A stretch of 33,094 bases of DNA from Myxococcales bacterium. GTDB taxonomy: Bacteria > Myxococcota > Polyangia > HGW-17 > SLPX01. The stretch is taken from assembly GCA_007131745.1 (NCBI GenBank), contig SLPX01000101.1, positions 1 to 33,094 on the forward strand. The letters are read 5' to 3'. The notes below the pieces were generated by a model. That model was not told the DNA's origin, did no database searches, and saw only the letters and a program-made list of their open reading frames with translations. Below are positions 26,671-33,094 of the stretch, piece by piece. Position 1 is the stretch's first letter. Each line of letters opens with the position of its first letter. The position numbers and the translations under genes were made by a program.

Positions 26671-29600
26671 ACAATTCGATGATAATCGAGTCGCTTACAA
26701 TTTGGGAAATCGCGGCCGATAAAGCTATCGAATCGTCGGCAAACACGGCGGAACCCGTGCCGCCGGCTTCGGCTATCGCGTTCAGGTTATCGATCATGGA
26801 CTGATGATGTGTTGCAAAACCGACCACATGCACCGGCAATCCCTGGCTGAAGAGCGCTGCCGCCGCCTCGACCGGGTCCCCTCCGCAGGTCTCTTCTCCG
26901 TCCGTGACCAGGATCACGCGATACTCGCGGCAATCGACTTTTGCATCGTCGTCTTTTACCCCGATAAGATATTCATACGCGGAGTTCAAAGAACCCGCCA
27001 GGGGGGTCGTGCCGGATCCCCTGAGTTCCCAGTCCAAACCCGGAGGAGGATCTCCGCCCGGATAATTGGAACTGTGATTCATCCATTGTAAAATGTGCCA
27101 CGCGTTGTGCGGCGCGAAGCGTACCAGCAAATCTCCGGTGTTGAAGTCTCCCACGCACGGAGCTGCGCCCGCGCCCTGCCATCCGCCGCCCCTAAGGGAT
27201 GCGTATTCCCCCGGGCAGATGAATTCTTCGGCTCGCTGGTGAAAGCGCATGAGCGCCCATTCCACGTTTCCGTACGCGGAAACCGCCATTCGCAAACCCT
27301 CTTTCGCCTTGTACATCCTGCTGTCGTTCGGCAAGCCGTCATCGCACGTGCTCGACTCGCATTCATCGCAGCCTACATCCCACCCCGGGCACTCTTCGCT
27401 TCCGTCGCCGCCGGTGAATACGTCGTCACAAACATGCCAGTTCATTGAACCCGACGTGTCGAACACGATCAACAGCCGCGCTTTGAGATCATCATCCGGG
27501 AAAACGAAATTTTCTTCACTTTCGTCGAACCAGGAGATGCACCCGGGGTCGTCCGGGAAATCCGTCAGCCCGTCGCCGTCATGGTCGATTCCGTCCCAGC
27601 ACGCGGGAAGGTCAATTCCGGTGTAATCATAAGGCTCCCGATCCTCTTCGCTGTCGTCCCATGGATCTTCGCATCCCGGGTCGTATGGAAAGTCGGTCCA
27701 GCCGTCTCCGTCGTTGTCGATTCCGTCCGAGCACTGAGGCAGGCCGCTCCAACCCCCCGTTTCGCAGGTGTTGGAAACTTCGCTTTCCAGTTCGCCCGGG
27801 GCCTGAGCCGTGGCCCTCGCTTCAAGACCGCCGTAGAATTCACCGAAAGTCGTCGGGAAAGTCGAGACCTCCCAAGCACCGCCAATTGCATTCTGTTCTT
27901 CATCGCGTTGAATCGAGTTGAAGTAAACGCGGATGTGCGTGCCGTCCGGGCCGTCCGTGGTTCCGGATATTGTAAGCGCTCCCGGGTCGATGGGGCAGGT
28001 GATAACCGGGGGATCGGAACGGTTTGCGCCCACCGGGACGGTCACCGCAGTTTGAAAATAGGTTTCGAATGAGCCGAAAGCTTGGGTCGTATTCGTAATC
28101 CTGAAGTCTATGTCATATAATCCGTTGGGTATTTCCGCTGGTACGTTCAACTCGAACGTTATTTCCTCTGTTTGGCCGATGGAAAAATCGCGGTTCATGG
28201 TGCAGCTCGGAGTGCTGGTTCCGGTATTTTCGCACGAAAGAACAATTCCCCCAAGCCTCACGCTTCCCGGCACGATGGTCCAGTTCTGCGGGAGGAGGAA
28301 AAACAGGGTGTTCCACGTTGAGGCGCCGGTGCCGTCGTTTGTGAAAAGCCCGTTCACATAGGCCGTGCCGCCTTGGGCTGTTCCTGTCTGCGGGTTTTCC
28401 ATGTCCACCTTGATGATGGGAGCGGCACGGATAACGGTGACCGCGTTTGTGCTGAAACCCGGCGAGGGAAGTTCGTCCGATTCATAAACACCGACCATGG
28501 GCACGAGCCGGTGCCCCGTGCCCCCCACGGTAAATGAGCTGTAAAAGCTATATTCGTCAGCGGGCGCGAGGTCGCCGAGTTCCCATATAACACAGTTGAA
28601 TCCGTCTCCGTCGCAGTTTGCGGCCTGGAATCCTCCTCCATCCGCGTTTACGAACGCAACGGTGTTTTGGTCGTACTTTTGTTTGATCACCACGTTATGC
28701 TGGTCATTTATCGACAGGTTTTTGCCGCTTATGGTGTAAAACAACAGATCGTTCGACAGTGCCAGTTCCTTGTCCACGTCCAGGTCGAACTTGAGGTTCA
28801 GGTAAACACATCCGGGCGAGGGAAGAAAAAACGGCCAGGAATTGTGCCTGGCCGCGTCCCCCGCCACTTCGCTGGAGAAAACTTCGCTGCAATTTACATC
28901 CTGTCCCTGGTCCGGGTCCAGTGGAAGGTCCAGAACCCGCAAGGCTATTTCGAAAATACCGGGTTCGCCCGGATGAACCGCGCCCACGGCCGCGCGTATC
29001 GCGGTAACCGGGAGGGGATTGTTGGGTGTCACGTCCCAGCCGAGAGTTGTCGGCTGGGAAGTTCGAGCGAGGCTTCCTGATCCGGTAGCCGGGTCTCCGA
29101 ATCCTATCCGGGATCCGGGGTAGAAAATCCGCTCCCAAGGGCCGATTTCATCGTTGAACTGGATAACGCCGGGCAGCACCTCGGTCGCCTCGTAAATGTA
29201 AAAAGATTCCGGTCCCGCTACCGGTGAGCCGTACATGTACGGCGTGCTCCTGCTTCCCTGTCCTCCGCAAGCCGCGTCCCCGGTTCCGTATCCTTGGACC
29301 TGGCTCCAGTCCCACTCGGCGTGTGCATAAAAGGGAGAATCGATTCCCGTTATCATTGCTATCCTGCCCACCGAATTGGGCTCAGGATCCATGAGAATGC
29401 CGTTTTTTGACGTGATAAACCGGTCGCCCGGATATCTTACGAGCCTTTCGTCGACTGCAAAGAAGAAACCCGTGTCCCCGTGGACCTGGGATATTGAACC
29501 GGGTTCGAGCGAACGGGTTCCCCCTGTGCAGCCGTCCACTGAATTGTCGCACGGAACGGAATTGAATTTCCAACATGCAAGGCCGCATCCGTCAGGGGCC

Positions 29601-30010
29601 AGGCCCGGAGGCCGGGGCATGAGGGTGTTTCCGTCTCTGTCCAAAATTCTAACCCCCACGACCTCGGTGTTCCTGGGAATGTATTCGGTGAGGTAACCCT
29701 GGATGCCGCGCAAATCATTGTCCGGGATCGCTGAAAAATGGATTCGGAAGGATATGATATCTCCCACCGCGATGTTGACATCCGTGGACCCCCCGCCCAT
29801 GGATGTTCCCGATTCCGGGTCGATGAGCGCTACGGTCGCCTCGGGAATGCTCTTGGATGTCTGCACCTGGGCCGTGCCGATGCCTCTGGTGTCCCGTCCG
29901 GTCATCAAACATATAATCGCCGCGGATACGGCCAGAGCAGCCTTACCCATGGCGCCGGCCCACTTGCGGTTTCCGGTTTTTTCAGATTTTACTTCGCCCG
30001 ACCGGAACAT
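24521..30010 (-). CDS. Giant VWA / MopE-module surface protein with MYXO-CTERM-like tail
   Basis: The product is 1829 aa from the ATG at 30010, set by GAGGAGG six bases upstream; a TTG at 30031 overlaps that site and is less likely. A hydrophobic export segment lies at about 18-38. Beta-rich domains resembling DUF11-type adhesin modules occupy the first ~750 residues, then two units of the form DGxDxDGDGxTDFPxDPGC (possible calcium loops). A VWA domain follows with an intact MIDAS DTSGSM at 851-856 and ILVTDGEETC; a Cys-rich insert sits after the MIDAS. Seven CDGxDNNCNGxxDE modules come next, then EGF-like Cys-rich repeats. The last ~45 residues (GCGCRTTG, Leu-rich helix, RSSR...GRRGG) match the MYXO-CTERM sorting pattern handled by myxosortases. 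It is probably a surface adhesin or ligand-binding protein; the ligand is unknown. Confidence 0.9.
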   Translation of the reverse strand: MFRSGEVKSEKTGNRKWAGAMGKAALAVSAAIICLMTGRDTRGIGTAQVQTSKSIPEATVALIDPESGTSMGGGSTDVNIAVGDIISFRIHFSAIPDNDLRGIQGYLTEYIPRNTEVVGVRILDRDGNTLMPRPPGLAPDGCGLACWKFNSVPCDNSVDGCTGGTRSLEPGSISQVHGDTGFFFAVDERLVRYPGDRFITSKNGILMDPEPNSVGRIAMITGIDSPFYAHAEWDWSQVQGYGTGDAACGGQGSRSTPYMYGSPVAGPESFYIYEATEVLPGVIQFNDEIGPWERIFYPGSRIGFGDPATGSGSLARTSQPTTLGWDVTPNNPLPVTAIRAAVGAVHPGEPGIFEIALRVLDLPLDPDQGQDVNCSEVFSSEVAGDAARHNSWPFFLPSPGCVYLNLKFDLDVDKELALSNDLLFYTISGKNLSINDQHNVVIKQKYDQNTVAFVNADGGGFQAANCDGDGFNCVIWELGDLAPADEYSFYSSFTVGGTGHRLVPMVGVYESDELPSPGFSTNAVTVIRAAPIIKVDMENPQTGTAQGGTAYVNGLFTNDGTGASTWNTLFFLLPQNWTIVPGSVRLGGIVLSCENTGTSTPSCTMNRDFSIGQTEEITFELNVPAEIPNGLYDIDFRITNTTQAFGSFETYFQTAVTVPVGANRSDPPVITCPIDPGALTISGTTDGPDGTHIRVYFNSIQRDEEQNAIGGAWEVSTFPTTFGEFYGGLEARATAQAPGELESEVSNTCETGGWSGLPQCSDGIDNDGDGWTDFPYDPGCEDPWDDSEEDREPYDYTGIDLPACWDGIDHDGDGLTDFPDDPGCISWFDESEENFVFPDDDLKARLLIVFDTSGSMNWHVCDDVFTGGDGSEECPGWDVGCDECESSTCDDGLPNDSRMYKAKEGLRMAVSAYGNVEWALMRFHQRAEEFICPGEYASLRGGGWQGAGAAPCVGDFNTGDLLVRFAPHNAWHILQWMNHSSNYPGGDPPPGLDWELRGSGTTPLAGSLNSAYEYLIGVKDDDAKVDCREYRVILVTDGEETCGGDPVEAAAALFSQGLPVHVVGFATHHQSMIDNLNAIAEAGGTGSAVFADDSIALSAAISQIVSDSIIIELCNDEDDNCDGVIDGGFPLKGEPCDDGQLGICKSTGIYVCSEDGRSVVCEITDPGEEPREEECNGLDDDCDGIIDNVDPDEYPYGCNPPPDLCDPLYPENEGLDDPRVGQPCGSDIGECETGITICENGHIVCEGAVGPQPEVCDGRDNNCNGITDGLIEICYTFDTGCGYDETTQTWHCEGICNTGFRRCPTPEEGGTGEWGPCEFEQGPMDEICDGRDNNCNGMTDEDEFGAPLSRECYPPGSGLQTGCMYDEDIGQWNCLGECSTGQRICTNGVWGDCEGYVIPSLEICDGLDNNCNGLTDEPENLVGLGQPCGSAIGRCTQGIMDCIDGQEVCVGGEGPFPGDCNGMDDNCDGVIDDPDEVGHLEGHPCGTDVGECEPGETKCVGGEIICVGGRQPTEEVCNGLDDDCDGVTDNGAVCPPNSYCYDGACRPVCDPGDEFGCPINSDCVEVFIDILQDYANICLPSMGDCGGETCPEGWVCIDDECVDPCESVECEPWEECVQGVCMDRSCTAFGIDCPPGEFCFNHECVADPCADADCNPETDYCLRECDESGCTYSCEPLCACPPGQRCTMDGDCVEDPCSEIVCTGNDRCNPETGECEPDNCFDVTCSTGDTCYNGECIDDPCAYADCPPFHECVLVDSGENGPIPMCAADQSFWDPSLSTKVTAGKGGCGCRTTGSSSPVPGALLVFLLLLLLLRSSRSPANKNSGRRGG
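24530..24535 (-). promoter_or_regulatory. Shine-Dalgarno and coupled TAATG junction
   Basis: AGGAGG lies eight bases before the ATG at 24521, inside the last codons of the giant gene. The giant gene's TAA (24521-24523) shares its last base with this ATG. Confidence 0.75.
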
Positions 30011-30016
30011 GTCTCT

Positions 30017-30023
30017 CCTCCTC
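30017..30023 (-). promoter_or_regulatory. Ribosome binding site of the giant surface protein
   Basis: GAGGAGG on the minus strand, six bases before the ATG at 30010, decides this start over the TTG at 30031. Confidence 0.7.
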
Positions 30024-30073
30024 TTTGCCAAGCTCGCTCGCCTTGCACGCAGTACGAGACGAGCGTTTCCGTC

Positions 30074-30092
30074 AGGATCTGCATGAGATCCT
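30074..30092 (-). other. Perfect hairpin just after the beta-barrel gene
   Basis: AGGATCT and AGATCCT (7 bp, five-base loop) lie two bases after the stop of the beta-barrel gene and about 60 bases before the giant gene. There is no T-run, so it is not a standard terminator; it could protect or partly attenuate the transcript, setting different levels of the two products. Confidence 0.45.
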
Positions 30093-30094
30093 TT

Positions 30095-30733
30095 CTAAAA
30101 AATGAAGCGATAGCCCGCGGAGATCATGATTGAACCCGTGGAAACGTCGCCCGTGATTTCGTGGCCGAGTTTCGAGTAGCCGAAAGCTACTTGAAGCATG
30201 ATCCGGCCCGGGCCCAGGATCATTTCTCCGCCGGCCGCGGCATACAAGCCGATCTTGGTGGATTGCTCCCGGTTCGTGCCGAAGCTTTCGCCTCCCGCGC
30301 TTCCCGATGTAACCGTCTGGAGCAGGTAGAGTCTCGGGCCGACCGCCAGGTAACCGTTAAACATCGAATCAATGGGCATGACCCGCCCCAACACACCCAG
30401 GTCAAAGGTCATCTGGCGCTGAATGGTTTTAAACTCGTAAGTGGTTCCAGCGGCCGTGAGCCGTGGATCTGTCGCGGTGGATGAATTCTCCGGTTGGCAG
30501 TAACCGGCCGCGCCGAACACCTGTATTCGCCCCTGCAGATACGGAAGTACATAGCCGGCTTCAATGGTTCCCACGAAATGCGCGCCCAGCTCGGATGAAA
30601 TCTGAGGCAGGACCACGCCGGCCCCGGCGCCTGCGACAATGCCTATCCGCTCCGCCCGTGCGTTGCCGGGCAGGCTCGAGGTGGCTGCGAGGAGGCAGAT
30701 TATGTAGATTGCTGTTGTATTGAGAGATTTCAT
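30095..30733 (-). CDS. Small outer-membrane beta-barrel protein
   Basis: The product is 212 aa. A signal peptide of about 22 residues (hydrophobic core TAIYIICLLAA) ends at NARA, a classic AxA cleavage site. The mature part is about 190 residues of alternating beta-strands with Gly/aromatic girdles (GAHFVGTIEAGYVLPYL, FDLGVLGRVM, YLAVGPRLYLL, IGLYAAAGGEM, IMLQVAFGYSKL, IMISAGYRFIF) and ends in Phe, the usual BAM recognition residue. This fits an eight- or ten-stranded barrel of the OmpA/OmpW size class. The start ATG at 30733 has AGGAGG seven bases upstream, overlapping the stop of the preceding gene (TAAGGAGG); a TTG two codons earlier is less likely. It may anchor or export the neighbouring surface proteins, but that is inference from context. 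Confidence 0.85.
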   Translation of the reverse strand: MKSLNTTAIYIICLLAATSSLPGNARAERIGIVAGAGAGVVLPQISSELGAHFVGTIEAGYVLPYLQGRIQVFGAAGYCQPENSSTATDPRLTAAGTTYEFKTIQRQMTFDLGVLGRVMPIDSMFNGYLAVGPRLYLLQTVTSGSAGGESFGTNREQSTKIGLYAAAGGEMILGPGRIMLQVAFGYSKLGHEITGDVSTGSIMISAGYRFIF

Positions 30734-30740
30734 TTTCAAA

Positions 30741-30746
30741 CCTCCT
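30741..30746 (-). promoter_or_regulatory. Shine-Dalgarno overlapping the upstream stop codon
   Basis: AGGAGG shares a base with the TAA (30746-30748) of the Kelch protein gene and lies seven bases before the ATG at 30733. The arrangement implies cotranslation of the two genes. Confidence 0.75.
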
Positions 30747-33094
30747 TACCAGACGGTTTTGTCAACGGTGGATGTTGCAGTCGTTCCGTTCCATCCCCCG
30801 ATTATGAAGATGAATGCGCTTTCAGTGGAACTCGCGGGCAGGTAGCGCGGCTCGGTCAGCGATATTCCCAGGTTGTCCCACGCTGCAGCAAGTTGCGGGG
30901 GTCCCAGTATTTCTGTGGATGCGCCGCCTGTACTCGGCCCTGCATTGTGTCCACCGAAAGCGTAGAGCTGTGAGTTGGCCAATGTGTAGCCGTATCCCGC
31001 GCGGCCCGGGTTCATATCGGTAACGCCGGTCCAGGTTCCCAGATCGCCTCCGGGTTCAACGAATCCGGCAGCCACGTTTCTCACGAGGGTTGTGCCGTTT
31101 GAAGCAACGCCCCCGCCCGCGTAGATCCACGTATCGCCGGGTGTAACTATCGAGGCATGAGCGTGGTCCGCGAGAAAACCTTCCATCAGCCAGCGGGCCG
31201 CGGGCATGTCGTTGTCTCCCAGGGACCAGAGACCCGAGACATCGTGGTCGCCGTCATCCAGGATCGTAACGGTCAGGTATTCATACGATGCCAGCGCCAG
31301 CCCGTTGTCGTCCCGTCCGCCCAGTGCATAAATATGGAACATGGAGTCGTCCGCGGGGTCTTTTGCCGCTACCAACCCCGGACCTTCTCTCGGAATGGTA
31401 AGAGACGCCATCTCCATCCAAATTCCGGTTGCGCCGAACGGCAACGGCGCCTGATCGGTCGCTGTGTCCCCTTCGTCGGTGTAGAGCAGCGGATCAGTTG
31501 GAACTTCCGCTATCAACCTTTCGCTTCCGCTGAACATGTCCGGAAAAGGAGTGCGGTAGATTCTATAGCCGGACGCGCCTGCAACCGGGGTCCAGACGAT
31601 TCGGATATGAATCTTTTCAGGCATGTCGGGAACTTTTATAACGAACGGGTCGGAAGCCAGGGATTCGCCCCCGGGGTTCTTGTTGTCCGTATCGGGGAAT
31701 ACGGCTGAGACTCTGTAGTACCAGGTGCCGCCGTCCAGGCCGACGCCCGCTCCGAGCTGGATGTCCGCGTCCGTGATATCGGGCGACCTCCTCGGGCTCA
31801 GTATTTCCGCCCTAAGCACCGAATCGGTCGCTTCACCGTCAATGTTGCCGCCCACGAGATAGATGAATCGACCCACGTTCACCGCTTTTGCATGTGTCCG
31901 GGGCGCGGGCAGGCTGTAGGGTTGCTCGAACCACACGCCCAGGTCGCCGAACATATCCACCGCCGCGGATTCCACCGAAGCGTACGCACCCGCCGGGGTT
32001 CCGTCGTCTCCTCCTATTGCGTAAAGGAAGCGGGCTATGCGGGTGGGCCGTCCCGCGGTGGCTGCGGGAGCGCGGCGGCCGGTGATCATCGAGTTCTGAG
32101 CCTCGAAGTCGGTGAGGTTTTTGGCCGCGTTGGTCACGGATACCGCTGAGAAGTCAAAGTAGGTTCCATCGTCGTTTTGGACGCGGATGATGCATACCGA
32201 ACCTTCCGGGATACCTGACATGTCGAAGGTTGCATCTATGTAAGAATCCGTGAAACTGTTTGCCACGCCGGTTATGTCGTGTTCCGTGCCACCGGGATCA
32301 CGGCAGATTCCTGTAAGCGTCGGGTTGCGGAAGTTGCTTCCTTCCATGGCTGCATCCTGGCCGGCAAAGAACACAAACGAAGAGGGCGAGATGGAATCCA
32401 CGATCGGAGGCGGTTCGACCGTTACCTCGAAAGCTCCCGGGAGCAGGCCCACTTCTCCGGTGGGATTTACCACTATCAAGTCGTAGAAACCGATTGGGAG
32501 TCCTTCCGGCACAATGCCGTTTATGCGCTCGGGGTCGACAAAAGAAACCGACTCCAGGGCAATGGCCACGGTATCCTCTCCCGGGGTGCTGGGATTGAGA
32601 TAAGCACGCGGGGTTGCAACAAACTGAACCTCGGGCGGAGCAACGGTTTCTTCCGCGTACATGGCGACCGCGGTTTCATCCTCGGTCCAGCCGAAAGGCG
32701 GAATGATTGACTTCAGCGCGAGGGTCAACTCATCGGTGACGTTCACACCCTCGATTAGCACGGCGATACAGCCGACGTTATCCGTCACGATCACGTCGTA
32801 CATTGCAGGGTCGGTGGATTCGGGGATGATCGCCTGTATCCGGTTTGGTTTGGCGGGATCAAAGTTGAAATCCAGCGGGATCACGGGATCCACCTCTCCG
32901 GAAGGCCTTATGGAAACATCGATCACCTCACCGGCTATTCCGCTTGCGAATATGGTCACCTGAGTGTTGATTCCATTAAACACTACGGAAGGATCCACGA
33001 AGTAGACGAGAGGCAGTTCGATTATTTGCAACGCATCTTCCAGGGTGTCCGTGCATCCGTCGGGATTCATGACGGTGACGTCGTGAAGACCGCC
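30746..33094 (-). CDS. TIG-like and Kelch-propeller surface protein, 5' end beyond the window
   Basis: The frame is open to the right edge, so only the last 782 residues are visible; the first Met at 33070 is internal because GGLHDVTV before it continues an Ig-like domain. The visible first ~330 residues are three or more IPT/TIG-like beta-sandwich units (for example PPIVDSISPSSFVFFAGQDAAMEGSNF). From about 345 come Kelch-type repeats: FLYAIGGDDG, FIYLVGGNIDG, then a fibronectin-III-like insert (TWYYRVSAVFPDTD, IVWTPVAGASGYRIYR), then IYALGGRDDNG, WIYAGGGVASNG, LYAFGGHNAG and FIIGGWNG. Six Kelch units could close one propeller interrupted by the insert. It is extracellular or surface bound by type and is the most upstream visible gene of the minus-strand cluster. 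Confidence 0.88.
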   Translation of the reverse strand, partial: GGLHDVTVMNPDGCTDTLEDALQIIELPLVYFVDPSVVFNGINTQVTIFASGIAGEVIDVSIRPSGEVDPVIPLDFNFDPAKPNRIQAIIPESTDPAMYDVIVTDNVGCIAVLIEGVNVTDELTLALKSIIPPFGWTEDETAVAMYAEETVAPPEVQFVATPRAYLNPSTPGEDTVAIALESVSFVDPERINGIVPEGLPIGFYDLIVVNPTGEVGLLPGAFEVTVEPPPIVDSISPSSFVFFAGQDAAMEGSNFRNPTLTGICRDPGGTEHDITGVANSFTDSYIDATFDMSGIPEGSVCIIRVQNDDGTYFDFSAVSVTNAAKNLTDFEAQNSMITGRRAPAATAGRPTRIARFLYAIGGDDGTPAGAYASVESAAVDMFGDLGVWFEQPYSLPAPRTHAKAVNVGRFIYLVGGNIDGEATDSVLRAEILSPRRSPDITDADIQLGAGVGLDGGTWYYRVSAVFPDTDNKNPGGESLASDPFVIKVPDMPEKIHIRIVWTPVAGASGYRIYRTPFPDMFSGSERLIAEVPTDPLLYTDEGDTATDQAPLPFGATGIWMEMASLTIPREGPGLVAAKDPADDSMFHIYALGGRDDNGLALASYEYLTVTILDDGDHDVSGLWSLGDNDMPAARWLMEGFLADHAHASIVTPGDTWIYAGGGVASNGTTLVRNVAAGFVEPGGDLGTWTGVTDMNPGRAGYGYTLANSQLYAFGGHNAGPSTGGASTEILGPPQLAAAWDNLGISLTEPRYLPASSTESAFIFIIGGWNGTTATSTVDKTVW

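Noticed and set aside
25478..26722. Long plus-strand open frame opposite the giant surface gene
   Set aside because: Same cause: antisense reading of MopE-type modules; its apparent repeats (VAVVVPAVAYF) mirror the sense repeats.

Overview
This is a chromosomal window of intermediate GC, roughly 50-55% by eye, most likely from a Myxococcota-type deltaproteobacterium. The lineage signs are: a giant exported protein ending in a MYXO-CTERM-like tail (Gly-Cys-Gly-Cys, Leu-rich helix, Arg-rich end); several cysteine-rich lipoproteins with MopE-type CDGxDNNCNGxxDE modules; an RCC1-propeller lipoprotein; TPR/PEGA and kinase/PEGA proteins; and a VWA-like lipoprotein. No phage, transposon, CRISPR array, tRNA or rRNA was recognised. 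The exact taxon cannot be fixed from the sequence alone.

Left part (1-11.8 kb): a GT-C type membrane glycosyltransferase (minus) diverges from leuS (plus). leuS is followed by a 1126-residue membrane-anchored protein of repeated carboxypeptidase-regulatory-like beta domains with a C-terminal PDZ domain. Convergent to it lies a minus-strand group rplC - rlmE - yciO-like, led by a near-consensus sigma-70 promoter at 11805-11832. rplC standing outside an S10-type ribosomal operon is notable, and its neighbour rlmE modifies the same part of the 50S subunit.

Middle part (12-22.2 kb): an RCC1 lipoprotein with a perfect 39-bp tandem repeat is followed by a TPR/PEGA membrane protein (plus). A Ser/Thr kinase with an extracytoplasmic PEGA domain converges on the latter and has a recognisable promoter. 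Then come a VWA-like lipoprotein (plus), cysS (minus) and, divergent from cysS, a B12-binding radical SAM enzyme (plus).

Right part (22.2-33.1 kb): four tightly packed minus-strand genes look like one envelope operon running in from beyond the right edge. They are a TIG-like/Kelch protein (5' end outside the window), a small outer-membrane beta-barrel, a 1829-residue VWA/MopE/MYXO-CTERM surface protein, and a lipoprotein with six MopE-type modules fused to a formylglycine-generating-enzyme (FGE)-like domain. Stop and start codons or Shine-Dalgarno sites are interlocked at two of the three junctions. The FGE-like domain lacks the known catalytic cysteine pair. This four-gene surface assembly is the best candidate for an undescribed system; its function is not known.
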